From Lathyrus oleraceus (lineage: Eukaryota > Streptophyta > Magnoliopsida > Fabales > Fabaceae): a stretch of 64,000 nucleotides of DNA. Under the pieces are notes generated by a model. It ran no database searches. It had not been told where the DNA came from and saw only the letters and a list, made by a program, of their open reading frames with translations. A program made the position numbers and the translations under genes. The stretch spans positions 343,172,399-343,236,398 of the forward strand of contig NC_066581.1 in NCBI RefSeq assembly GCF_024323335.1, in the 5' to 3' direction. Positions within the stretch are counted from its first letter, which is position 1, and every line of letters begins with the position of its first letter. Of this stretch, positions 14,061 through 26,200 are shown in pieces.

Positions 14061-17000
14061 AGCTTTTGTATCAATACATAACTCTGTTTTGAGCTCTCAT
14101 ACAGCACTATTCACGTCCATATTACTTCATGCACCATTTTCATGCACGAGGGTGAAAATCCCATTTTGTCAACACACCTCCAATTTTAATCATTTCCATC
14201 TTCCAATTTGCTTAATCATGTTTAGTAGCTGGATTAACAGAGGGTATAAGAGCTTAATCATAACAGAAATTCGGGATCACAATTCATTTTCTCAGATCCA
14301 AACCAAAAATTCTCCAAATTCTCTCAAAATTCTTCAAACTTTTTCCCACTTTTTCCTTCGAATTTCATGATTCTTTTTGGTTTCTCTTGTGTTAATCATC
14401 ATTTGTAGGTGTTATTAAGGAACTGTTGCAGGAGAAATCGTGAAGAACTTGGCTAAACCGCAACTGTCATCACCTTGTTCATCCATGGCATCTTGAAGTT
14501 TCCACATCATCAAGCTGTGTCGAGCTAAACTTCCACTTGCATTCATCTTCCACAACACCATAGGACATCTGTTTTGACAATTGGAGGCTCGAAAAGCTCA
14601 AGAACACGAACTGCACATTCATAAGGTGAGATTTCGAATCCTTCGATTCTTGAAATCAGCATGTGGTTTAGGTAGATCGTGGAACATAGATTACACTGCA
14701 ACTTAGATCATGAATTTTCGTTAGGTATTGATGAAGTTATGTGGATCTGAATGTTTGACTGTGAAACTTTCTTGGCTCGATCCGTGAAGCATGATTAGAT
14801 TTAGGTCAAATCATGGTTAGATCCATGATCTAGGTGGAATGAGGATTCGATCCATATATGGCATGATGATTTTTGTGATGATTTGCTATTTACCGGTATG
14901 AACATGAAGAACGCGTCCAGTTTTTGTTCTAGATGGTTGTTTGATCTGTTTTGCCATGGCTTGCATTCAAATTCCTGTTTCCCGCGGTCACAGTCCAATT
15001 ACACGGTGCCACGCCATTTAATTAAGCTCAGCGTTTTGGTCCTGGCTTCAGCTAATTACCATAATGCCATTCAGATTAATAAATTCATTTAAAAACCAAA
15101 TAAAAATTTCATTATTCAATTAACTTCAAAAAATCAAAACAAATCCATTTCTAATCCAAATTCAGTGGGAGTTTTTTTGTTAGATTCATGATTTTGTCTA
15201 GAACTTTATAGGTATGATAACTCAAGTTGTGCATGGAGATTTTTTGCCTTTGTCTAGGGATCTTTGCCATGTGTGCATTTTTTGTATGTTTCACCATTTT
15301 TAACATGAAATACTCATACATTGTCCAAATTGAATGAAATTTCATATGATGATTCTTGACACATTTCTGGAGATTTTGGTATATCATTTGTGATTTTGGG
15401 ACCTCTGGATTGGTAGATATGATTTATTCTTTTTGAGTGTGACAATTTATGTCACATTATGATATGCTGAGTTCATGAATTAATTTACCATGCTTCCTCT
15501 AGGCCTATGGCTCTGATTTTTTGCATGAGATACAATATGTATGTTAACTTTCAACATGATTTTTTGTGGATGTAATTGGTCCATTTTCTAATTGATTTGG
15601 ATTTTTGATTGCTGTTTAGCATCTTTGGGTTGTTTCTTGTGTAACAAACTTTACATGTGTTGTTGAATGCTCATACTATATCATATGAATGTGAAATTTG
15701 ATGGAGTGATTCATAACATGTTTAGGTGTAGTTTGGCTTTGGTCCCATCAATTTTTTAATTGTTTTCACTGTTTGGTATGTGATTAAAGTTGATGCTCAT
15801 TTTGTTACCATGTGTTGACTTGTTTGAATTGCTGCTGACTTTATGATTTTCATTGACCTACTTCCTGTTGTCCAAATGGCATGAAAATTGATATGTAGCT
15901 CATTGAGTGTGTCCTGTTTAGGCTGGAATTTTTGTGGAATTTATTGAGCTGTTTAAGTATTTGATTGAGTGTGATCTTTCTGTTTGCTCCTATATGACTC
16001 ATAATTGCCTAGCTTGATCTAATTTGTGCATGAAATTAATTTGGTGTATGGTTTAGGCATGAGACCAATTGCATTTGCTTTTGATTTGTTTTAATGTGAT
16101 TTTGGTTGGTTTGCACTTGCTGTTTATAACTTTTTATCCCCTTTGGACCCTAGGCTTGGCCTAGTGGTCTAGTTTCTCACATTTGGTTTGGATTTTCAGG
16201 ATGAAATACACAATGCTTAAGGAGATTGCTTCAAGGCAATTTGAATTGAGTTTGGTTGATGTTTATAAACTAACTTGACTTTGTTTTGTAGAGATTGATG
16301 CTTGAGCTTGAGCTTATAGCTTGCACTTATGTGCATTAACTTGTGTTGTCTGTATAGATTGACTTTTGCTGTTTATGGTTGGTTTGTCTGAGTACTGATG
16401 ATACTTGATTGATTTCAGGTACATTTAGTCGCTTACAGTTCTTTAAGAACTTGCTTGCTGCTGTTTGGTTTTTTAACCAATTGAGGTAGGACTTCTGCTC
16501 TCCATGTAGTCTGGAAGACCTGGCCTGTTACTTGGCCAGGCAACTGTCTGAAGTCCTCCTTAAGAGGCGATGTGTGTGGTTGTTTACATTTGTGCCCAAG
16601 CAGGTAAAGACCTCTATGAGGCAATTGGTGGATCAAAGAGATATGCAATCTATCTCCCACTATTCTGTTGAGTCGTCCCTCTGCTCACACCACTGTGTTG
16701 ATGCATAGGGACACAAACCCAAGATCTTGTACAATGTACAGTTGTGTCAGTGTCTTGAGCGTAGAAGGGTCCCTCCATTCTGGACCCACGCTCCTTTGTC
16801 TGAAGCTCTCCCTGGTCAGGGATAAGAGCTGTGAAGTCTAATCTTCACTCACCTTTCATCAGCTTCACCTTAGCCCCTCAATGGCAAGGTTAAGAGCTAA
16901 CCTTACCCCGATACAGAGGCTTGTTTGTTGAGGTTGATATGACCCCTCGACTAAAGCCTAGCCCTGATGTTTGAGCCCCTTGTTGGTGTGTTTATTTCAT

Positions 17001-17270
17001 GCTGTATATGTTTGTGTGGTGTGATTGTATCCCCTAGGTTTGCTAGACTCCGCGTAGTCTCGTTTGCATGTCAATTAAGGTAGCACGGTTCCTTCGTATA
17101 GGACTTCCTTTCTTGCTTGAGCTTTCCTAAAACACAAACAAACATTATCCCCTCTTAAGGATACGTCAATTCCTTCTACTACAGGTGAGTAAGTCTCCAA
17201 AGGTCGAGCATCCGGTAGATTGCGTAGTGACGTTGTCCACTTAAAAAACACAAACCAACAGGAATAGTTT

Positions 17271-17340
17271 AGCCGAACTACGGCAACTCTGATTCTCATG
17301 TCCAGATGAGATACGTAGGCACGAGATGCGATGTCTTGTC
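17271..17340 (+). ncRNA. Candidate LTR hairpin module, copy 1
   Basis: The outer stem is CTACG (17278-17282) with CGTAG (17314-17318). The inner stem is TCTCAT (17294-17299) with ATGAGA (17306-17311). A following hairpin is CGAGAT (17322-17327) with GTCTTG (17333-17338), loop GCGAT. Function is unknown; see the findings for the covariation argument. Confidence 0.45.
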
Positions 17341-17431
17341 GAGTTTGACTAACAACTAACACTAATTCTTTTCTCTCGCCCTCGTTGCGATTGAGACCTT
17401 CCCTTTCTCTTGCCCTAGTTGCAATCGAGAT

Positions 17432-17638
17432 CCTTCTTCTTGTTGTGTGCTTGGAAGCTGATGTAAGTCCATCGAGTGGCGTTCGGGTTCCAGTGTGTGT
17501 TTTGGTTCGGATGCTGATGTAAGTCCAGTGATTGGCATTCAGGCTCCACGTTTGCCTTCTTGTGTGTGTTTTGGTTCGGATGCTGATGTAAGCCCAGTGA
17601 TTGGCGTTCAGGCTCCACGTTTGCCTTTGCCTGTGTTT
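17432..17638. repeat. 69-bp tandem repeat in the solo LTR
   Basis: Two close copies (17501-17569 and 17570-17638) begin TTTGGTTCGGATGCTGATGT and share AGGCTCCACGTTTGCC. A diverged copy precedes them from about 17432. The repeated peptide on the minus strand reflects the repeat, not a gene. Confidence 0.85.
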
Positions 17639-17654
17639 GTTTGTGTGCATGTTA

Positions 17655-17726
17655 GCCGAGCTACGAATGCTCTGATTCTCCTTCGTCCAAAGGAGATACG
17701 TATGCATAGGATGCGACATCCTAGCG
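17655..17726 (+). ncRNA. Candidate LTR hairpin module, copy 2
   Basis: The inner stem is TCTCCTT (17677-17683) with AAGGAGA (17690-17696). The outer stem is TACG (17662-17665) with CGTA (17699-17702). The following hairpin is TAGGAT (17707-17712) with ATCCTA (17718-17723), loop GCGAC. Confidence 0.45.
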
Positions 17727-17746
17727 AGCATGTGTCGTTTCCCCAG

Positions 17747-17815
17747 TCCGAACTACTTAGACTCTGATGTCTATGCTTGATAGACTAAGTAGGCCCAGGA
17801 TGCGATATCCTGCCG
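17747..17815 (+). ncRNA. Candidate LTR hairpin module, copy 3
   Basis: The outer stem is CTACTTA (17753-17759) with TAAGTAG (17786-17792). The inner stem is GTCTAT (17769-17774) with ATAGAC (17780-17785). The following hairpin is CAGGAT (17796-17801) with ATCCTG (17807-17812), loop GCGAT. Both sides of the stems differ from copies 1 and 2, yet pairing is kept. Confidence 0.45.
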
Positions 17816-18487
17816 AGTCAGTTTCAGTCTGTTTTCTTGTGTCTCTTTCAGCCAGTGTTTGTGTGTGTGTGAGCAGTGTTTTAGCAACCAATTTTCTTTC
17901 CTATTGTGCGTGGATCCCGTCGAGTACGACGGATGCGTAGGGGTGCTAATACCTTCCCTTCGCATAACCGACTCCCGATCCCATTCTCTTTGGTCGCGAG
18001 ACCATGCTTTTTCCAGGTTTACTCTGAGCGTTTCCTTTCCCTCTTTTGGGATAAATAACGCACGGTGGCGGCTCTGTTGTTCTTGTTTTCCCGCCGGTTT
18101 TTCGCGTAATGCGACACTTAGGACCTAAGTAGTATGAAGGTTGATGAAGTCATTGCTTCACTACAAATCTTTGAGATGTCCATCAATGAAAGGTCAAGAA
18201 AGAAGAACAAAGGTATAACCTTTGTATCCAAATATGAGGAAGCTGGAAATCAAGGTGTCAAAGAAGAGAACTTGGCAGATGATATTTATTTTCTTGGGAA
18301 AAAGTTCAACAAAACTTTGAAGTATCTAGATAGGAAGTGGAATACTAATGTCTCAGACAAGAGGTCTAACATTGATCCCCAAGACAAAGAAATGGATGAG
18401 AAAGATCCCAACAGTGGGAAAGGTATTCAATACTTTGAATATGGAGGATACAGACACATCAATATAGAATGCGCAAGGAAAATATGA

Positions 18488-19785
18488 AAGCACCATTGTG
18501 TGTAAAATGTTCCTTGTGATATCATTACAGGTCAGGAGAGACAGGGAGATGAGGGTGCAAATCATAAGGATGTTGCAGCTGAAATGAAAAACGTATGAAC
18601 CGATTATGAATGTGTTGTTATTGATGAAATTTTGGTAAATTAAATTTTAATTGTGAGACTTCTTTTTGATATTATATCTGAGGTAACTCTTAGGAATATT
18701 TTGATTTTATATGAGCCAAGATAATATTATTATATTATTCACAGGTATTCTTCATATAATGAACACGCCACTGTCACAAGTGTCATTTTATTTTAGTGGT
18801 GTTTATGTTACTATTTTAGAGTAAGTAATTTAGTCATGATTCAAGCATCTTCATTATGGGTTACATTAATGGATTTTGTGAGCTTTATTAATCATTTTTT
18901 CTTCATATTTTAGTTTATGAAAAATATAAGCTGGTAGGCTATAATACAAGCATACTGTGAAAAACCTACTAGTTACTTTACAATCTTAACCTTACATTTT
19001 TTTCTTAGTATAAATGGTATGGTATAATACAAGGGACACACACTCAAGAATATATATATTCCATGATATACATAACAAAGTATTTCAAGTTCATTTTTAT
19101 GGCCAGGATGCTGGCAGGCTTTCTCCCAAATCCGGCTTTGGATGGGAACCATTTTGGTCCAAATGTGTGTTCAGGTCATTTGCATTTCTCTACTATGGTT
19201 ACGTGACACATTTTTAATGAGTTTTAATGTAATTTTTGGTTTATATTTTAGATTCAACAATTTTCTAGAAATTATTTATTTTGTATAGAAGGATCATTTT
19301 TATGTAGAAGCTTCCCAATTTTAAGTATAACAGATAACATTAGAAAAACAATAAGTAGCGCAAACATAAGACATATGAACAACCCAACCTCCTAATTATG
19401 AGTAAGTTCTTCTTTAATTTTGAATTTTATGTAATGAATGATATTTTTCATTGAATTTATAACATTATAACATGTTTGTGTTGATGCAGGAAGAAATGTT
19501 CGTATTCTTGTTGTTTCTAAGTCTATGCAGGAAGAAAAAAGGAAATGTATTGCATAATTGATGGCAAATGTAACTTTATCTAGCCTTGTGTTTTTGAGTC
19601 TTTTTCTTTCCCATCTAGTATTGATGTTGTTTAAAACTGAGATTTTTTCGGCTGCTTCGTTTAAAACTCTAGGACCATGAACAACTCAACCCAGAAGCAA
19701 ATGAATGGAAGGATATGGAAATTTCCAAGGAAATTGCAAATATAAAGGTATTGAGATCTTTGCAATCAAAACCTATGTTCATATT
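18488..19785. other. Remnant DNA between the copia A relic and copia B; exon-like stretches
   Basis: Mostly AT-rich. Two short stretches look exon-like. At about 19491 an acceptor-like GTTGATGCAG precedes a short open stretch. From 19673 to about 19747, after AAAACTCTAG, there is an open run ending at a GGTATTG donor-like site. These could be leftovers of the CACTA host or of a captured gene. No protein family is recognised. Confidence 0.3.
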
Positions 19786-20273
19786 TGTTGGAAATCCCCT
19801 AAAACCTATGGAGAATTTCAATCAATCTTGATGAACAAGATTGTTATCACCCACACAATAGCAATGAAAAGAAAGAACAATGGATAAAGAAAGAGTGTAA
19901 AGAACGATGAAGGAGAAGAATAATTAAAATTCTGCAGAGTTTCTCTCCGCCCACAAACTGTGGAAAACTTCTTATTCACTTTGCAACTGCAAAATACTGT
20001 GAATACAATGTTATAAATGCTTTATTCACTTTATTATAAAAATAAGGGTTACTCCCTCTACTTATAGATTTAGGTTAACTTGGACCTCAAGCCAAAGCCC
20101 AAAACTATAAAAGCCCAAAATAGTTAACACTACTAAAATAGGCCTAAGTCGAAATCCTATGTGAAGCAACATGCTTCGACACTTCGACACACTAACACAA
20201 CTCAACACACTAGGTGGTTCTACACTTGCTCTGTCGAGCAACCTGCTTCGACACAAGGAATTACAATTCAACA
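19786..20273 (-). repeat. Copia B 3' LTR (488 bp)
   Basis: Left copy in window coordinates, 3' LTR in element orientation. It starts TGTTGG and ends CAACA on the plus strand. A short purine tract (minus-strand GGTGGTG, 20274-20280) abuts it inside the element and serves as a weak PPT. Confidence 0.92.
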
Positions 20274-20279
20274 CACCAC

Positions 20280-23232
20280 CTAATTCATTATGGCTAAGCT
20301 ATATACATTCATCATAGCTCTTAGTCTTTTGAACACTTCGACCTGCACTCCCTTTGTCTTGATGCCTGCAATCTGATTCTCAATCCTGCACTGTTCCATA
20401 TTCATCTTTCCATTTGCTACATGCTCTCGACGATAATGGAACCTCATTTCTATGTGCTTGCTTCAACCATGTGCTATCGTCTTCTTCACCAAATTGATAG
20501 TTGACATGCTGTCGACCTTCATGGTAATTGCTCTATGACTCTTCGTTGTTATCTCTTCGACCAGATTCACCATCCATGTTGCTTGACATGCACAAAGAGA
20601 AGCAACTATGTATTCTGCTTCACACAATGATAATTCCACTACTGGCTCTTTTCTCGAACTCCAAGCAACTGGTGCACCACCTAGCATAAACACAAAACCC
20701 GCTGTGGATTTTCGATCCTCAACATCACTACACCAACTTGAGTCAGTGTATCCCACTAATTTGCATTCTTTTCCTTCATCACCTGCAAGAAACAAAATTC
20801 CATAGTCGAGAGTTCCTTTCAGATACCTTAGTATCCTCTCCGTTGCTGCTAGATGTGATACCTTTGACTTCTGCATGAACCTACTCACCATACCTATACT
20901 ATATGCTAAGTTAGGCCCTGTGTGATAAAGGTATCGAAGTGACCCAATAAGTCTTCTATATTGGGTTGGATCGACATCATCTTCATCTGAATCTTTCGAA
21001 AGTTATAATCTGGGCTCAGCTGGAGTCGAAGTTGGGCTGCAATCTTGCATCTCAAATCTCTTGTGTATTTCGCCTGCATACCTTCTTTGGTGCATCATCA
21101 AACCTCTACCACTCTTGTAGAATTCAATGCCAATGAAATATGAAATGTCACCCAAATCTGACATTTCGAATTCCTTGTTGAGATCACCTTTGAAGTCTTC
21201 AATCTCCTTCTTGCAGCTACCTGTTATCAACAGGTCATTTACATAGAGACATAGTATAAGCAATTCACTCTTGCCTATTCTTACATATACTCCATGTTCA
21301 CTTGTGCACTTCACAAATTCCATCTCCCTTAGAAAGCCATATATCTTCTTGTTCCAAGCTCTTGGAGCTTGTTTAAGTCTGTACAGGGCTTTATGCATCC
21401 TGTACGCCTTTCTTTCTTCGCCATGTTTTACAAACCCAGCTGGTTGTGCAACATAAACTTCTTCTTCTAAGGGGCCATTAAGGAATGCACATTTCACATC
21501 CATTTGACACATCTTCCACTTATTCATGTTTGCTAGAACAACAACCTATTTGATTATTTCGACCCTAGCAACAGGTAAAAAAACTTCATCGAAGTCGATT
21601 CTTTCTTTATGAAGAAATCCTTTCGCCACAAGTCTCACCTTGTGTCGAGTCACTTCTCCTTTGGGATTCAACTTCACCTTGTATACCCACTTCACATTGA
21701 TTTCCTTCTTGTCTTGGGGAAATTCGACAAGTGACCAAGTGTCGTTGACTTCGATTGACTTCAATTCTTTGTCCATTGCTTTCATCCACTTCGAATCTTT
21801 CAATGCCTCAACTGCATTGTCAGGTTCGACATCTACGTAGAAAACATAGTGTACCATCTCACCTTCTTCATCGACCACATCATCTGATGTAGTCACACAT
21901 TCTTGCAACCTTGCAGGCATGTGTCTTGTTCTTTAAGGTCTGCTTGGGCCTGCTTCACCTCTGAATTCTTCCTGTCGAACTTCTCTTTCGACTTCACTAG
22001 CTGGTTCATCATAAAAGATTCTCACTGAATCTTTATTGACATTCTCAGTCCAATCCCACTCCTTAAGCTCATATATGATCACGTCCCTGCTGTTCACCAC
22101 TTTCTTATTTACTGGGTCGAACAACTTGTATCCTCCAGTCGAATGATATCCTATCAGGATCATTTGATTCGACTTGTCATCAAGTTTTCTTCTCAACTGA
22201 TCTAGCACATGTTTATGTGTTATAGATCCAAACACCTTCATATGACTCAAGCTAGGCTTGACACCAGACCAACATTCTTCTGGCGTGATTCCTTCTAGCT
22301 TCTTCGTCAGACATCTGTTCAGGATATATGTCGTAGTCGACACAACTTCTCCTCATAATTCTTTGGGTAGATGCTTGCCTTTCAACATACTTCTAACCAT
22401 ATTCAAAAATGTTCTATTCTTCCATTATGTGACTCCATTCAACTGTGGAGTGTAGGGTGGCACCACCTCATACACAATCCCTTCTTTCACACATAATGCA
22501 TCGAAAGTTTTCGACACATATTCTCCACCACCATTAGTCCTCAAAATCTTGATCTTTCAACCGCTCTGTCTTTCGACCATAGATTTAAACTTGGCAAATA
22601 CCTTGATCACTTCACTTTTCTTCTTGATCAGGTAAGACCACAGTTTTTGACTGAAATCATCTATGAATGTAACAAAGTATTTATTACCTCCAATCGAATC
22701 CACCTGGAGAGGGCCACATACATCCGAGTATATGAATTTAAGAATTGCCTTTGACTTGCTTCCTGCATCCTTACTGAAGTTGTTCTTATGCTGCTTCGCC
22801 TGTATGCATTCTTCACAACTTCGTTTGGAATGTCGATTTTTGGTAATCTTGAAACTATATCTCTTCTCTTCAAATCTCTTATGTTTTTGAAATTGAGATG
22901 GCCACGACTATAATGCCATACCCACTCACCTCTGTTGGTTGTTATTGCAAGGCACTTATGCTTCATTACATTAAGCTCAATCTTGAAGGTTCTATTCTGA
23001 GACATTGGAGCCTTCAAGATCAACCTTCCATTTGAGTCGAGAACTCTCATCATCTTGTCTTTGATCGACACCTTGTAGTTCTTTTCAACTAACTGCCCTA
23101 TGCTGAGCAAATTACTCTTCATGCCTGGTATGTACAAAACATTTGAAATTACTGACCTCTTGCCATATTTCTTCATTGAAGGCTTTATGTTGACAAGCCA
23201 ATCTTTTCTTCCAGACATGTGTGATGAGCATC
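20280..23232 (-). pseudogene. Copia B pol relic (protease end, integrase, RT, RNase H)
   Basis: Read from 23232 downward: the protease starts right at the Ogre junction (C-S-S-H-M-S-G). Then comes the GAG-pre-integrase zinc region (W-H-Y-S-R-G-H-L-N near 22900), a broken integrase core (about 22440-22700) and the integrase tail (21933-22343). RT follows (21003-21920) with [16 protein letters not shown] and L-K-Q-A-P-R-A-W. The catalytic Y-V-D-D is Y-V-N-D at about 21234-21245, so an essential Asp is lost. RNase H ends the frame (Y-T-D-S-S-W, then S-L-C-E-A-E-Y near 20640), with the terminal stop at about 20280. Several stops and frameshifts separate these blocks. Confidence 0.88.
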
Positions 23233-26200
23233 TGTAAGACTCCAATTTTGTCCCTAAGATCCCTCATGGCATCATAACATTGCACTTGCATTACATCAAG
23301 GATCATTAGCATCTTGGTTCCCTTTGCCTTTGGGTGGGACCTCTTGTGAGTGATTTGATATCACCAAGCATGCTTGAATTGTATATCATTGCTTTTATCA
23401 TTTTGTTTACTAACCAAAAGCACAAAAATATGTCACTAACATCTTTTGTTTGTAGCTTGAGCAATCACAAGGTCAAGAGCTTCAAAGAGATCCTTTGTGC
23501 AGAGATATGGTCAAATGAAGATGAAAGCAAGCATGGTAATGGTTCCCAAAGCTATCATCCATCAAATGTGTCTCCCTAACATCTTAATTCATCATTTTGA
23601 TCAAGGAAAGTCAAAGGGTTTGAGGTTTGTGTCCCAAAGGAACCCTAATTCATCTGTGCACCACAATGCCTTGCTCATGAGCAACCTCAGCCCATGGTCA
23701 AATGCAATCAAGGGAAGTTCTTTAATTCATCATTTCATGCATATTTGAACTTATTTGAGTGTCTTCAATCATCAATTCATCAAGATATGAGTCATGGACT
23801 TGAGAAGTTGATCAGTCAATTCATCTGACTATTTTGAAATGCACTGAGGCCTAACTTTTTATGTGTTGGTCAAATGGAGATGATTCCAAAAGAAAACATG
23901 TTATTAAGGACAATATGAACAACTTTCATGTTCATCAAAAATTGATTTGAAGCTTGGAAGGTCATCTCCCATTCCAATACATTATAGGTCATTTTGACTG
24001 AAACCCTAATTTTAGGTCAACTTCCCAAGGACATAACTCATTCATTTTTCATGATTTTGAGATGGGATCAAATGCATTGGAAATCTTAAGATGTCTACTT
24101 CAAATGTTATGTTGAACAAAATTTCAAAATCTTAAAGGAAATACATGTGATAATGCAAGACATTATAGGTCATTTTGGGCCAAATGCATTAAAAGGCAAA
24201 AAAGTCCAACTTCAAGTGCCCAAATGATGGCAATTGGTATTTTCGAAGAGGGGAAGTTTTTGGTTCAATTATGCATAGCATGGTGAAACTTCATATGCAA
24301 GCAATTGGAGTGCAAACCACACGTCCAAACCATCTCCAAATCATTTCAGCATCCATTTGCATTGGCTTTTGGGCCCTCCATGCGCTTGTACAGGCCCATG
24401 CATGGACGCCTTCAATTTTCATGCACACGAAATTCACCTTGCTTGCATCAGGTTTTGCTATAAATAGAGGTGCATACCTCCATCATAAACCAACCTAAAG
24501 GCGCTTGAAACCCTGCTGAATTGATTCCCCAACCTCACCAAAGAAGCTATTTCAATTTTTCTTCAAATTTTTCAGATCCAAAATTCAACTACATCTGGTT
24601 GAATCCTTGGATCTAAAGCTTCTAAACCTTCATCCTTCAGCTCATTGATCTTCTGTTTTGGCAAAGAAAGCAAGGAACCGAGCTCAAGTTTCCAGAAATC
24701 AAGGTTGTTATGCAACTGGTTTTTTCTTCAAAACTCATTATGTATTGATCTATTTGATTGGATATTATGTTGGCTGAAGTCCTCTCCATAGAGGCATCAT
24801 TGTTGTGCATTCAATTTTCAAAATCTAACAAGTTCATGATGAACACCACAGAACTTCCATCTCTGATTTCTCTCAATATAGAGATCTAGAGTGGAATTGA
24901 GTGGCACAGGGATGATGTACATCATCCCAGCTTTCCAAAGATGTATAGATCGCGTATTTTGGTTAAGATTTGGTTGTCTGCAATTTTGGCCGGAAAACAC
25001 AAGCTCACCGGAGAAGAAGGTGGCTCCGGTGGCCGTCCCATTGCCAGTTTAAATGTGGATCGTTGGATTGAGTTTTCCAGATCTAATCTTGGCCCTCGCT
25101 TGTTATGACTTTCATTTATTCAATATGTTGCGCATGGACTTGGACTTATGGTGGAAGCGCGCATCTGGAGCGCATGATCTGCCAGCTCAATTAATGAGCT
25201 CAGATCTGACGCTCCTGGTTTTTTTGAATTTCCAATTTTCTGATTTAATTTCTTTTATTCCAATAATTTTCAAAAATTCATATCTCTTTTATTATTTGTC
25301 CAAAAATTATGGGACCAATTGCATTCTTCTCCAAATAATTTCTAGTTTCTAATTTTGATTTTTAATATTTTTTATTTCATCATTTGATATTTTTTGTGAA
25401 TTTTCTCTTTTTTGGTTATTTTTAATTCATTTTAAATAGTTTTTGATACTCAAAAAATACAAAAATATTTTCCTAACCTATTTGAATGATGATGGATCTA
25501 TGAAAAATATTCTCATCAATTTTTTAATTGATTTGAGATTTATTTGAGATTTTAGTTCAATTAGGTTATTTTTATTCATTTTTAATTGATTAAAAATAGT
25601 TTCTGACTTTTAAAAATGCTGAAATTTTTTGTCAAACTTTGTTTGACCTTGTTGAACTTAGGATAAATCACTTGGACCTTTCAAGGTTGATTTGAAGTGA
25701 TTTTGAAATTTGACCTTTCTTTTACTTTTAATTCAAGTTTATTTTAATATTAAAAATGTCAAAAATATTTTGTTTATTGTTTGATCTCTAATCTTCATCT
25801 CACTTCTGATTTCTTATTGTTTGACTTTGACCTTCAATGTCAATTGGTCAATACACATGGATTGGTACATTTTATTTGACCTTATGCATTTTGATCTTTC
25901 CATTTCCTTATCCATTCTTCATCTTCTTCTTATTCTTCTTCTCTCTTTTTGATCAATGAGTTGAAGGTTGATAAGTTAGCATTGATTAGGGAGACTTAAC
26001 CTTCCTTGATTCAAATATAATTCATCTTGATCAATTGATCAAATGAATGGCTTTGCATTAAAGATAGGTTGTTTTCTAAATCATGCAAAAGACTTAAACC
26101 AATACAAGATCAATTCTCTTTTCCTTTTTGGCATGGCAAGTTGTTGGAACTTGGTTCACTAATCAAGACTTCTAACTTATGTTGTTGCCTACATTATTAT

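Larger units (their letters stand above)
13008..18116 (+). mobile_element. Solo LTR of a Tat/Ogre Ty3-gypsy element (5109 bp)
   Basis: It begins TGTAGCACCTC and ends GCGACA, flanked by the perfect 5-bp duplication CTTAG (13003-13007 and 18117-18121). The 3' part carries the Tat/Ogre LTR signature: a CTAATACCTTCCC stretch near 17948, GGTGGCGGCTCTG near 18064 just before the end, and the CGAACTACG...TACGTAG module. No internal coding region lies between the borders, so this is the product of LTR-LTR recombination. Plus orientation follows from the 3' signature. A TATA-like GGGTATAAGAGC lies near 14242. It contains a 51-bp minisatellite and other tandem repeats. Confidence 0.9.
12403..18487 (+). 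pseudogene. Copia A gag relic, split by a solo LTR
   Basis: The gag frame starts with ATG at 12403. It shows the UBN2-type capsid pattern: L-D-D-T-N-Y-E-Y near 12480, then A-W-E-I-L near 12748, then N-L-R-M-N-E-D-E-T-V-S-E-F and A-R-K-I-L-R-S-L-P up to 13007. The frame resumes after the solo LTR at 18122 (D-L-S-S-M-K, E-M-S-I-N-E-R-S) and stops at 18485-18487. The CCHC knuckle is degenerate: both leading Cys are Tyr (near 18430), while His and the last Cys remain. Several stops are present, for example near 12570 and 12737. No pol follows. The target duplication CTTAG places a TAG codon in frame. Confidence 0.8.

Noticed and set aside
13651..14370. Long open frames on both strands with 17-residue repeats
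   Set aside because: A 51-bp tandem repeat whose length is divisible by three keeps frames open. It lies inside a solo LTR.
17075..17767. Open frames on both strands in the solo LTR
   Set aside because: Explained by 69-bp tandem repeats and the hairpin modules; no domain and no start context.
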